Shown here: positions 54,805 through 62,655 of the stretch, in pieces | How positions within the stretch are numbered: the stretch's first letter is position 1 | Layout: each line of letters opens with the position of its first letter | Origin: Hydrogenimonas sp. | Lineage (GTDB): Bacteria > Campylobacterota > Campylobacteria > Campylobacterales > Hydrogenimonadaceae | Reading direction: 5' to 3' | Assembly: GCA_003945285.1 (NCBI GenBank) | Contig: AP019005.1 | Coordinates: 930,001 to 994,000 of the forward strand | Length of the DNA stretch: 64,000 bases | The notes under the pieces: generated by a model | What the model was told of the DNA's origin: nothing | Databases searched by the model: none | The model's input: the letters and a program-made list of their open reading frames with translations, nothing else | Position numbers and translations under genes: made by a program

Positions 54805-56357
54805 ATCTTCTCTCCTGTCTGGATCAGGGCCATGGCTCCTACTGTTTTACCCTCCTGCTTCATCGGTACCGTTTTTATGCGTATATAGAGCTGTTTCCCG
54901 TCGGAGGTCTCTGTAAGTCCGCCGCCGGAGATGGTCTCGTTCAGCGCCAGGGTCTCTCTGAACATGGAGACAATCCATCCGGCTTTAAGCCTGTTGAGAT
55001 CTCTGAAATCACTCTTCTCCTGTTCAAGGCCGAGTAGATTCAGGGCAAGATTGTTATAGAGTGTAACCTGCAGATCGTTGTCGAAAAAGATTGCCCCTGC
55101 GGGAAGGTAGGAGAGAAGTGTCTCGAGCTCTCTGCTCTTCTGCTCCAACTCTTCATTCGCGACCGTTACGAGATGTGCAAGTGTCTTTTCTATCTCGTAA
55201 CCCTTCTGGTCCTGAACGACCATGCAGACAGATTTGGTTTCGGACGAGCTTTTCCCCTCGCTCAGTCCTATTATGCTGCACGACTGGTTGAGCAGGCAGT
55301 TTCTATTATCTGTATGTATAAACTCCCCATAACCGAAAAAGCCGCTAACCGAGGCGCTCTTCGCAAAAAGATCGATCTGCCTGGAGCTTATCTCTTTCAG
55401 AGATCTCTTTCTGCCTATACCTGAAAATACGAAGAAGCTCTCTATATCGGTATCATCGAATATCTTCAGGCCGTGGAGTGACTCCTTCGAAGGGCCGTTT
55501 CTCTCCAGATATCCGAATCTGCATCGGCTTCCTTCCGGTACATTACCCGTAAACACCAGAGCGCCGTCTCTCGCCACCGCAACGACATTGCGGTTGAATA
55601 TACACCCCTCAGCTTCATATGTCAAAGATATATCGAACCCAGATTCCGGCAGATTTTCGATAAAGAGATCTCCCAGGTAGTGTCTGAAAAACTCTACACT
55701 CTTTTTGCCGTTTATCTCGTAGACTCTGTTCTTCTTCGATTTCGTAATATTCAGCAGAGGGCCTATGGCTTCCCAGTCGGTAAGGGAAGCGGAGTGGATA
55801 TTCAGACTTTTACCGCTCAAAGCTATACCTACAGCCCCTCTGGACAAAACCTTGTCATCGTGCAACACGAATGTCTCGAAAAACTTCCCGTTATCTGCGG
55901 CAACGGCACCGCATACCGGCAGTTCAGGGGCCGTTTCGCCGACCCCGGCGAGGAAGTCGTCTGCATTGACATAGAGCCCCTCCGTGTAGAGAATCAGAAG
56001 TTTAGTATCCTTTTTTACAAGCTTCTGTGCAAGTATGCTGCCCGCGTCGAAACTGTTTTCCGGTGTGATCGCATCTATTGAGAATGAGGTAACTTTTGTC
56101 TTTTTGAAAGCGGATATGGATATCAATATCTTATGGGAGGTCATTTTACGGTCGGAAATCTCTCCCCCGGTTGTCACTCCGACTATCACCGCATCGGGAA
56201 AGAAGACCTTCGCCTCCCTGATCAGCTTTTCGAGCATCGTGCGCGAAGAGTTGCCTGAGAATATCTGAATCAGCACCGACTTGGCTCTGTTTATCTCTTC
56301 CATTGGCAAAAGGTGGAAAGTCAATGCCGATTCATAGTAGATATTGTATGTCTGCAT
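54801..56357 (-). CDS. FIST-domain sensor protein with C-terminal PAS domain
   Basis: A soluble 518-residue protein. The first 380 residues form FIST_N (AKSVLIQIFSGNSSRTMLEKLI, then DAVIVGVTTGGEISDRK) and FIST_C domains, thought to bind small ligands such as amino acids. A short coiled coil (NEELEQKSRELETLLSYLPA) leads into a PAS-like domain (GAIFFDNDLQVTLYNNLALNLLG). No kinase, GGDEF or methyl-accepting domain follows, so the output must go through a partner. I placed the start at 56357 (AGAAGGG upstream), because the longer frame translates the dispersed TTACGCAAA motif. It is followed by the TehB-like gene. Confidence 0.85.
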   Translation of the reverse strand: MQTYNIYYESALTFHLLPMEEINRAKSVLIQIFSGNSSRTMLEKLIREAKVFFPDAVIVGVTTGGEISDRKMTSHKILISISAFKKTKVTSFSIDAITPENSFDAGSILAQKLVKKDTKLLILYTEGLYVNADDFLAGVGETAPELPVCGAVAADNGKFFETFVLHDDKVLSRGAVGIALSGKSLNIHSASLTDWEAIGPLLNITKSKKNRVYEINGKKSVEFFRHYLGDLFIENLPESGFDISLTYEAEGCIFNRNVVAVARDGALVFTGNVPEGSRCRFGYLERNGPSKESLHGLKIFDDTDIESFFVFSGIGRKRSLKEISSRQIDLFAKSASVSGFFGYGEFIHTDNRNCLLNQSCSIIGLSEGKSSSETKSVCMVVQDQKGYEIEKTLAHLVTVANEELEQKSRELETLLSYLPAGAIFFDNDLQVTLYNNLALNLLGLEQEKSDFRDLNRLKAGWIVSMFRETLALNETISGGGLTETSDGKQLYIRIKTVPMKQEGKTVGAMALIQTGEKM

Positions 56358-56543
56358 GGTACCCTTCTGCGCAACTGTTTTGCGTAATATCGGCATTTTG
56401 GGCCGTTTTGTTTAACGGTTGTAAATGAGAGCCGGCCGCTCTTTCCCATAAGGAAATCAATCTGCCGTCTATACTATAATACCATTTTTCAAAATGTTGT
56501 TAAAATCTCGAAATCTACGATTTCATAGCTTCAGGGGAGACAG

Positions 56544-56813
56544 GTGGTTATAACGATACAAAACACTCAAGTAGATATGAACGAGGTCTCAAGGCTCTAC
56601 CCGGCCGCCATCATAAGGTACAGAGACGGTACCGTGACGCAGATCTCCATGGAGTGGTTCGATAAGATGGCGAATGAAGATGTGGAGCTTCTGCACTACG
56701 CCATATGTTTTCACTATAAAGATGAGGAGAGAGAGCCTATCTCTTTCGCCTATGGTACCAAAGAGGAGCTCGAGGAGGGTATAACTTCGCTGGTTGAACA
56801 GCTCGACCTTTAG
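56544..56813 (+). CDS. Small acidic hypothetical protein
   Basis: I recognise no family. The 89 residues begin at GTG 56544 with GGGGAGA ahead. The sequence is acidic and well folded in appearance: a strand pair (IRYRDGTVTQISMEWFDKM), a strand AICFHYKDEEREPISFAYG and a closing helix KEELEEGITSLVEQL. A TATAAT box at 56475-56480 and a GAAATC/GATTTC hairpin lie in the leader. Its 3' end overlaps nspC, convergently, by 4 bases. Confidence 0.65.
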   Translation: MVITIQNTQVDMNEVSRLYPAAIIRYRDGTVTQISMEWFDKMANEDVELLHYAICFHYKDEEREPISFAYGTKEELEEGITSLVEQLDL

Positions 56814-57946
56814 GAGAGCCTGTTTTTGAAATCCTCATAGCCGAACTCCCTGACTATTTTCAGCTCTCCGTTTTTGGTCCAGATAGCTATGGAGGGGTGT
56901 TTTACACCGTTGAAGGTGGTGCTTTTGACCATAGTGTAGTGTATCTGGTCTTCGAAAACTATCTTGTCGCCTACCTTGAGCGGCTCGTCGAAGCTGTAGT
57001 CGCCCATTATGTCGCCTGCAAGGCATGTGTTGCCTCCAAGGCGGTAGGTGTACGGTTTCACCCCGGCTTCGGCGGCCCCTCTCACATCCGCTCTGTAAGG
57101 CATGGCCAGGGTGTCGGGCATATGCGCTTCGGCTGAGACGTCCAGTATGGCTATATCGATGCCGTTGTGTACAATGTCAAGAACCGAAGCCACAAGAGGA
57201 CCTGTCTGCCACCCGACCGCCTCTCCCGGTTCTAGATAGACCGTTATTCCGTCGTGACGCTTCTTGAAGCCTTTTATGACTTCGATAAGCCTATCCACAT
57301 CGTAATCGGCCCTTGTAATGTGATGGCCGCCGCCGAAGTTTATCCACTCCATTTTCGGTATATACTCCCCGAACTTCTCTTCGAATGCCTCCAGGACCTC
57401 TTCGAGGGCATCGACATTCTGTTCGCAGAGCGCATGGAAATGAAGACCGTCGAGCTTTTGGAGAATATTCGGATCGAAACCGGCTATCGTGGTACCGAGA
57501 CGGCTGTAGAGTCCGCAGGGGTTGTAGAGGTCTACCGGGGCGGATGATACCTCCGGGTTTACACGGATTCCACAGGAGATTCGCGGATTTGCGGCTTTTG
57601 CGGCGTCAAGAAATCTCTCTACCTGTCGGGGCGAGTTGAAGATAATATGGTCGCTTATTTTCGCTATCTGCTCTATCTCCTCCTCTTTGAAGGCGGGGGA
57701 GTAGGTGTGAACCTCCCTGTTCATAGTCTCACGTCCCAGCATCGCTTCGTGAAGGCCGCTGGCACTGGTTCCGTACAGATATCTCCCTACCAGGCCGAAG
57801 GTGCTCCACATCGCGAAACCTTTCAGGGCCAGCAGTATCCTGGCTCCGCTCTCTTTTTGTACACGGTCGAGAATTTTCAGGTTCCGCTCGAGCAGCTCCT
57901 CTTCACAGACATAGCACGGGGTAGGGACTTTCGAGAGGTCGATCAT
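56810..57946 (-). CDS. nspC: Carboxynorspermidine/carboxyspermidine decarboxylase
   Basis: NspC is the PLP enzyme that decarboxylates carboxy(nor)spermidine, the last step of the alternative spermidine route used by Campylobacterota and Vibrio. The 378-residue alanine-racemase-fold protein begins LSKVPTPCYVCEEELLERN and carries the PLP lysine in ILLALKGFAMWS. It has the FHALCEQN, NFGGGHHIT and YLEPGEAVGW loops, and the LGGNTCLAGD motif with the second-subunit Cys. It starts one base after the dehydrogenase gene stop, confirming the operon. Confidence 0.95.
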   Translation of the reverse strand: MIDLSKVPTPCYVCEEELLERNLKILDRVQKESGARILLALKGFAMWSTFGLVGRYLYGTSASGLHEAMLGRETMNREVHTYSPAFKEEEIEQIAKISDHIIFNSPRQVERFLDAAKAANPRISCGIRVNPEVSSAPVDLYNPCGLYSRLGTTIAGFDPNILQKLDGLHFHALCEQNVDALEEVLEAFEEKFGEYIPKMEWINFGGGHHITRADYDVDRLIEVIKGFKKRHDGITVYLEPGEAVGWQTGPLVASVLDIVHNGIDIAILDVSAEAHMPDTLAMPYRADVRGAAEAGVKPYTYRLGGNTCLAGDIMGDYSFDEPLKVGDKIVFEDQIHYTMVKSTTFNGVKHPSIAIWTKNGELKIVREFGYEDFKNRLS

Positions 57947-57947
57947 G

Positions 57948-59162
57948 CTACTTCACTTCGAAGGTGGCATCGGGGTCCATCTCTATGATATGCCACGGAA
58001 GCCCCTGCCTGTTGAGCTCATCCATGAACGGATCTGGGTCCATCTGCTCCATATTTACGGTTCCATGTTTCATCCATCTCTCTTCACACATCAGTTTCGC
58101 ACCTATCATGGCCGGAACGCCGGTAGTGTAGCTTACACACTGCGCACAAACCTCTCTGTACGCCTCCTGGTGGTCACATATATTGTAAATGTATATCTTC
58201 TTTCTTTTACCCTCTTTAACCCCTTCACACACCACACCTATATTGGTCTTTCCCTTTGTACGCGGGCCGAGAGATGCGGGATCGGGCAGAAGCGCCTTCA
58301 CCAGATGCAGCGGTACCACCTTGCAGCCGTCCACCTCTACGGGGTCTATTCTTGTGAGTCCTATATTGTCCAGAACTTTGAGGTGGGTTAGGTAGCTCTC
58401 CGAGAAGGTCATGAAGAAGCGGATCCTCTTCAGCCCCTTTATGTTTTTTACAAGCGACTCCTCCTCTTCGTGGTATAGCAGGTAGCTCTCTTTGGGCCCT
58501 ATCTGCGGATAGTCCCAGACCATCTTTATCTCCATCGGCTCCGTCTCTCTCCACTCGCCGTTCTCCCAGTAGCGACCCTTGGAGTTGACCTCTCTTATGT
58601 TGATCTCCGGGTTGAAGTTAGTAGCGAAAGCGTAACCGTGATCTCCGGCGTTGCAGTCGAGTATGTCTATGTAGTGTATCTCGTCGAAGTAGTGTTTCAT
58701 GGCGTAAGCGCAGAATACGTTGGTGACACCCGGATCGAACCCGCTGCCGAGTAGAGCCATAAGTCCCCTCGACTTGAAGTCTCCATCTTTGGCCCACTGC
58801 TCTTTGTATTCGAATTTGGCCGTATCGGGATGCTCGTAGTTCGCCGTGTCGAGGTAGTGTACACCTGTAAGCAGGCAGGCATCCATGATGCTCAGGTCCT
58901 GATATGGAAGTGCGACGTTTATAACGACAAAAGGGTCTACACGCTTTATAAGCGAAACCAGCTCCTCCACACTGTCCGCATCCACTTTCGCCACATCTAT
59001 TTCGTACCCCTGCATACTTCTGATTTCGTCTCTTATCTGCTCACACTTGGAAAGTGTCCGGCTTGCCAGCGTGATATGTTCGAAAACATCACGGTTCTGT
59101 GCGCACTTGTGGGCTACGACGCGGCCGACTCCTCCCGCACCTATAATCAAAACTCTGCTCAT
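57948..59162 (-). CDS. Carboxynorspermidine synthase (saccharopine dehydrogenase/LYS9-like)
   Basis: This enzyme reductively condenses aspartate semialdehyde with putrescine or diaminopropane to form the carboxy-polyamine that NspC decarboxylates. The 404 residues start with a Rossmann motif VLIIGAGGVGRVVAHKCAQN and include INVALPYQDLSIMDACL, LDTANYEHPDTAKF, and GSGFDPGVTNVFCAYAMKH. The adjacency to nspC separates it from lysine-pathway homologues. It is the first gene of the pair; the GCGTAACATCAG-type motif and MITE copy D are upstream. Confidence 0.92.
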   Translation of the reverse strand: MSRVLIIGAGGVGRVVAHKCAQNRDVFEHITLASRTLSKCEQIRDEIRSMQGYEIDVAKVDADSVEELVSLIKRVDPFVVINVALPYQDLSIMDACLLTGVHYLDTANYEHPDTAKFEYKEQWAKDGDFKSRGLMALLGSGFDPGVTNVFCAYAMKHYFDEIHYIDILDCNAGDHGYAFATNFNPEINIREVNSKGRYWENGEWRETEPMEIKMVWDYPQIGPKESYLLYHEEEESLVKNIKGLKRIRFFMTFSESYLTHLKVLDNIGLTRIDPVEVDGCKVVPLHLVKALLPDPASLGPRTKGKTNIGVVCEGVKEGKRKKIYIYNICDHQEAYREVCAQCVSYTTGVPAMIGAKLMCEERWMKHGTVNMEQMDPDPFMDELNRQGLPWHIIEMDPDATFEVK

Positions 59163-59229
59163 TTATATCCTTTTGATAGATAGTTCCGTAACATCAGTCA
59201 CGTAATTATAGCACCGGCGTTTTGTAAAA

Positions 59230-59392
59230 CCCTAATCTCGAAATAGAAATAGAGGAACTCGTTACGATCATTGCAGCCATGCACTTCCGGGAAAACCGTC
59301 GACGCACCTGACGGGTGCGCCTCAAATTTTCCCGAAACAGCCTGACCGCAGGCATCGCAACGATTTCAATCTATTCTACTTCGAGATTAGGG
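59230..59392. mobile_element. MITE-like palindromic element, copy D (163 bp)
   Basis: This copy has the clearest ends: CCCTAATCTCGAAATAGAA and TTCTACTTCGAGATTAGGG, inverted with one mismatch. The flanking pentamer TAAAA is exactly duplicated at 59225-59229 and 59393-59397. Inside are CGGGAAAA/TTTTCCCG arms and a central CGCACC/GGTGCG hairpin (59303-59319). It fills half of the spacer between the polyamine operon and the DUF2231 gene. Confidence 0.85.
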
Positions 59393-59435
59393 TAAAAGAG
59401 AGTAACGTTATTCACAAATCCGCTGTTTCGCAGCT

Positions 59436-59505
59436 TTATCGGGGGCGAGAACGCCCGACCCCCGCCGAAATATGGCTCTTGCACAAGCTCTGTGCAACAT
59501 AAGCG
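59436..59505. repeat. Hairpins between MITE copy D and the DUF2231 gene
   Basis: A GGGCG/CGCCC stem set within GGGGG/CCCCC arms (about 59440-59465) is followed by a perfect 7-bp stem TTGCACA/TGTGCAA with a five-base loop (about 59474-59492). They lie just beyond the 3' end of the minus-strand DUF2231 gene and might end its transcript; neither has a U-tract. Nothing else is seen in the spacer 59163-59516 besides these, the MITE and a CCGTAACATCAG motif. Confidence 0.4.
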
Positions 59506-59516
59506 AAACGAAGAGA

Positions 59517-59993
59517 CTACGGGCGGCTGTTCATCTCTTCAACCCGTTTGTCGATGATTTTGCCGTCGATTCCGGCAGAGTATTTATAAACCAGCATACC
59601 GCCGTGATTCCCCTGGTAGAGGGATGCTAGAATCGTAACGATAATAAAAAGGAGAGAGAGCTTTTCCATGAAGAGAGACTCTTTGGAGCCGGCAACCCAT
59701 TTTAAAGCGGTAGTGGCGGCAAGGATCACCACGACGATTATTCCGAATGTTTTATGCGACTCAAGCAGCCTCAGACCCTCTTTTAGAATATCGTTTCCTT
59801 TTACGATCTTCTGGGCATCGGCGTAACCGCCGTAGAGGGCCAGAAAAGAGAGCAGCAAAGAGAGGGCCAATATACGTGTCGCGGCGTTTGAGTAGGTCCT
59901 GTCCCGAGTGGCCAGAAACGTGAGTTGCGAAAAGAGTGCCGCAACCGGCAGGGCGATGATGAAATGTACGAACGGAGGGTGTAGGTGGCTCAT
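59517..59993 (-). CDS. DUF2231-family membrane protein
   Basis: A 158-residue polytopic inner-membrane protein. It begins MSHLHPPFVHFIIALPVAALF, the typical HPxxVHFPIAL-type start of DUF2231 proteins, and has four hydrophobic helices (about residues 8-27, 40-58, 84-104, 112-130). It ends with GNHGGMLVYKYSAGID, another family hallmark. The paired histidines suggest metal or haem binding, though no function is proved. It is a single gene on the minus strand. Confidence 0.85.
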   Translation of the reverse strand: MSHLHPPFVHFIIALPVAALFSQLTFLATRDRTYSNAATRILALSLLLSFLALYGGYADAQKIVKGNDILKEGLRLLESHKTFGIIVVVILAATTALKWVAGSKESLFMEKLSLLFIIVTILASLYQGNHGGMLVYKYSAGIDGKIIDKRVEEMNSRP

Positions 59994-60302
59994 TATATAT
60001 CCTTCCTTAGTAAACTATTATTATTGTAATATTTAATGTTTAAACAAAGGTTTAACTCACGGCAATTCGGAACCGGATGTAAAGAGATAAGCGGGACGGG
60101 TCGGCAGAACTCTACGCATATGCAATCGGCTCTTCAGGATGCGTCAATAGAGCAGATCGTAATCGCCTATCGCTTCTGCTCAGAGGTTTTCTAAAAATTC
60201 GAGTCCTGCTTTTGTTAAAATGAGGATGGGTTCACGATTACATTGAAAGATGCGGCTGACGTTATCCCGAAAACTTCAATATTCCGGCACGAGGAGATGG
60301 TT
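59994..60302. other. Intergenic stretch with no identified gene
   Basis: About 300 bases between the divergent DUF2231 and DUF1566 genes. The left end is AT-rich and probably holds the DUF2231 promoter. Around 60196-60210 an ATTCGAGTCCTGC sequence resembles a tRNA T-arm, but no complete cloverleaf can be folded. I see no ORF or strong repeat. Confidence 0.5.
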
Positions 60303-60752
60303 ATGAGAAAAGTTTTTGCACTTACAATCTGGTTGACCCTCCTGTCCGCCGCCGAACTTGTGCGCGACGATTCGACCGGTATAGTACTGGATGAAAACAG
60401 CGGGCTTATGTGGCAGGATGACTCCGGAGCCGCATCTGAAAAAGTCCCGTGGCGTGAGGCTCTAAAGCGGTGTGAAAATCTCCGGCTGGGCGGATACGGC
60501 GACTGGCGCCTTCCAACAAGTGACGAACTCGAATCTCTGGCAGACGAGAGCAGGTTCAAACATGGAATCTATCCTGTTTTTGAGAATGTGGGTTCAGGCG
60601 GATACTGGTCTTCGACTCAGGACCCGGTTCACCCATCCAGGGCGTGGATGACGCTTTACACCTGCGGAGGAGGGTACTGGTACGGTAAAGATAAGCGTGC
60701 ATATCTTCGCTGTGTGAGGAGTATCGGAGTATCCGGAAAGCCGGGTCAGTAA
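60303..60752 (+). CDS. Exported DUF1566 (Lcl C-terminal) domain protein
   Basis: A 149-residue secreted or periplasmic protein. The start at ATG 60303 has GAGGAG upstream at good spacing and gives a signal peptide (MRKVFALTIWLTLLSAA). The domain is marked by GLMWQDD, WREALKRCENLRLGGYGDWRLP, YWSSTQD and the final YLRCVRS, all standard for DUF1566. Function is unknown; a legume-lectin-like adhesive role is suspected for some members. The last codons run into a deleted copy of the MITE-like repeat, so the natural C-terminus may have been altered. Confidence 0.8.
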   Translation: MRKVFALTIWLTLLSAAELVRDDSTGIVLDENSGLMWQDDSGAASEKVPWREALKRCENLRLGGYGDWRLPTSDELESLADESRFKHGIYPVFENVGSGGYWSSTQDPVHPSRAWMTLYTCGGGYWYGKDKRAYLRCVRSIGVSGKPGQ

Positions 60753-60802
60753 GATAGAGGAACTCGTCATGATCATTGCAGTCATACGCTTTTGGATTCG
60801 GG
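60752..60802. mobile_element. Deleted copy of the MITE-like element
   Basis: AGATAGAGGAACTCGTCATG with the following ATCATTGCAGTCAT matches the left inner arm of the family, closest to copy B. It is followed after a few bases by GATTCGGG, which resembles the right terminus GATTTGGG. The centre and right arm are missing. It begins at the DUF1566 stop codon. Confidence 0.65.
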
Positions 60803-60809
60803 TATAAAT

Positions 60810-60839
60810 TTGACATAGTTATATCATTTAGATTACCAT
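60810..60839 (+). promoter_or_regulatory. Possible hemH promoter
   Basis: A perfect TTGACA (60810-60815) with TACCAT 18 bases downstream as a 4-of-6 match to the -10 hexamer. It is 34 bases ahead of the hemH GTG. An alternative TATATAGT lies nearer the start. Confidence 0.35.
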
Positions 60840-60872
60840 ACCCGTCTAAAAGTATATAGTGCGGAGAAGTTA

Positions 60873-61811
60873 GTGGATAAAGCTGTCATATTAATGAATA
60901 TGGGCGGGGCCTCAAACCTCGACGAGATCGAAATATTTATGCGTAATATGTTCAACGATCACCGTATTATCGGTGCTCCGCCGTTTGTCCGCAGCAGGCT
61001 GGCGGAGTACATAACCGCTTCAAGGCTCCAGGAGGTACGCGAAAACTACGAGAAGATCGGGGGCGGATCTCCTCTGCTCGATATTACGAGGTCCATACAG
61101 AAAAAACTTCAAGAACGCATCGACGATGCCGTAGTAGAGGTGATCATGAGATATACACCCCCGTTCGCCTCCGAAGTGCTCTCCAGGCTGAAAAGCATGG
61201 GAGTCAAAAAACTCTATCTGATCCCCATGTATCCGCAGTTTTCAACGACTACGACAGCCTCTTCCATAGAGGATATTCGTCAAACCGCCGCCGGTATATG
61301 CTACCATCCGACCATGGTCAGCGTGCTGGACTATTACGACTTTGACCCCTACCTGGAGACGGTAGAGGAGATCATATCTGAAGGGGTAGGGGACGAGGAC
61401 CCGTCCACCGTAAACCTGGTTTTTTCGGCTCACGGTCTTCCCGTGAGTGTAATAAAGAGGGGTGACCCCTATAAAAAGCAGGTTGAAGCCGAAGTGAAGC
61501 TTCATGCGGAGCGCCTTGAAAGAAGAGGACTTGTTTTCAACCAGATACACCTTGCCTACCAGTCGAAAGTGGGGCCGATGAAGTGGCTGACTCCCTCTCT
61601 GGAGAGGATGCTGGAGGAGATTAAAAACAGGCGGGTTCTTATCTATCCCATCTCGTTTACCGTCGACAATTCGGAGACGCTTTTTGAACTCGATATAGAG
61701 TATAGAGAGGTGGCCGAGGAGCTTGGTTTCGACCTGTACAGAGTATGTAGATGTCCGAATGATTCGGATCGTTTTGTGGATGTTCTGGAGCGGTTGTACA
61801 GAAATATGTAG
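60873..61811 (+). CDS. hemH: Ferrochelatase
   Basis: HemH inserts iron into protoporphyrin IX to make haem, acting at the inner membrane. The start is GTG at 60873 with GGAG upstream, giving 312 residues that begin MDKAVILMNMGGASNLDEI. Key parts are IGGGSPLLDITRSIQ, LIPMYPQFSTTTTAS, the catalytic His in LVFSAHGLPVSVI and the Glu-containing NSETLFELDIEY near the C-terminus. It is a single gene; the next gene is convergent and ends 2 bases away. Confidence 0.95.
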   Translation: MDKAVILMNMGGASNLDEIEIFMRNMFNDHRIIGAPPFVRSRLAEYITASRLQEVRENYEKIGGGSPLLDITRSIQKKLQERIDDAVVEVIMRYTPPFASEVLSRLKSMGVKKLYLIPMYPQFSTTTTASSIEDIRQTAAGICYHPTMVSVLDYYDFDPYLETVEEIISEGVGDEDPSTVNLVFSAHGLPVSVIKRGDPYKKQVEAEVKLHAERLERRGLVFNQIHLAYQSKVGPMKWLTPSLERMLEEIKNRRVLIYPISFTVDNSETLFELDIEYREVAEELGFDLYRVCRCPNDSDRFVDVLERLYRNM

Positions 61812-61813
61812 TA

Positions 61814-62131
61814 TCAGCCTTCGGCTGCTGCCATGTGCTCCATCGCTATTTTGTGCAGATGGTCACAGAGCAGTTTCCGTCTCTGTTCCACTACAGGGGT
61901 ACGTTTCAAATGCTCCTCTTTTTCGCAGTAGAGCTCTATCCCTTTTTCCACCATCTCTTCGAGCAGCTCGTCGCTGACGCTGTCCGACTCCATACCCAGT
62001 CTATCTTCCAGGCACTTGACAACAGCCATTCCGACCACTTTGGCGTACGGATGGTTGCGAACCATAGATCGAATATTGGGGTGTTTCGTGACGATCTTTT
62101 TTACTACACGTGATGTAAGTTCGTTATTCAT
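61814..62131 (-). CDS. Helical hypothetical protein convergent with hemH
   Basis: I recognise no family. The 105 residues are predicted to be almost wholly helical and charged: RVVKKIVTKHPNIRSMVRNHP, then DSVSDELLEEMVEKGIELYCEKEE, ending HKIAMEHMAAAEG. There are two cysteines and several histidines, but no defined metal motif. A GGAG ribosome site precedes the ATG at 62131 (AAAGGAGTCAACC). No signal or membrane segment is present. Confidence 0.65.
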   Translation of the reverse strand: MNNELTSRVVKKIVTKHPNIRSMVRNHPYAKVVGMAVVKCLEDRLGMESDSVSDELLEEMVEKGIELYCEKEEHLKRTPVVEQRRKLLCDHLHKIAMEHMAAAEG

Positions 62132-62156
62132 GGTTGACTCCTTTCATTATATTGTT

Positions 62157-62206
62157 ATGCAAAGAGCGGGCAAAGCCCGCTCTTTGGCGGGGAGCCGCAG
62201 CCCCTA
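62157..62206. repeat. Two-hairpin intergenic motif, copy 2
   Basis: AAAGAGCGGGC and GCCCGCTCTTT form a perfect 11-bp stem with an AAA loop, followed by GGCGGGGAGCCGCAGCCCC, which can form a GGGG/CCCC stem. The same layout and tail occur at 9712-9757. Here it lies upstream of a minus-strand gene in a divergent spacer, so it is not simply a terminator. Confidence 0.5.
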
Positions 62207-62655
62207 GTACTCCTGAATCTACGAAAACAGGTAAAATCCGGTTTCGACACTAAATCGTAGATTTCCGGAAAATATTAATTCTTTTGTATAGTGCTTAAAA
62301 CTAAGTCCGGCTTAAAGCCCTCTTTTATCGGGAACCGGCCATACTTTGAAGACTCCCGGCAGTTTCGATATCCCGTCTTCGAGACAATTTTTTGCCGACG
62401 TTGCATCTTCGGCTGCGAAACAGGCTCACCGGAATGGTATTGAAAAAATATTACAGTTCCGATACGGACGGACAAACAGCTTTCAAAGCGGCAGACATAC
62501 GGGTAAGACTTATAGTATATCTAAGTTTTTATAAATTTTCAAGCTACGCTTCGCAAAGCGTTTTCATGCCCGAATTTCCGCAACGTAGGCGCTTTTGGAT
62601 GATCTGCCCGCTCTTTTTTGGTAAAATAACAGAATCTTTTTTCCATTGGGCGTAT
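62207..62655. other. Non-coding stretch with inverted repeats upstream of the GT39 gene
   Basis: About 450 bases without a convincing gene. AATCTACGA and TCGTAGATT (62216-62263) are perfect 9-bp arms around 30 bases; ACGCTTCGCAAAGCGT near 62547 forms a 6-bp stem. A 62-codon frame at 62346 lacks a ribosome site and family features. A TATAGTATA sequence near 62515 and the AT-rich end might hold a promoter of the glycosyltransferase gene. Confidence 0.45.

Noticed and set aside
60150-60215. tRNA-like fragment (TTCTAAA loop followed by ATTCGAGTCCTGC)
   Set aside because: A T-arm-like sequence is present, but acceptor and D arms do not pair and the variable region is missing. At most it is a relic; no tRNA gene is called.
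62346-62534. 62-codon frame between the two-hairpin motif and the GT39 gene
   Set aside because: No ribosome site, no hydrophobic or domain pattern, and it spans inverted repeats.
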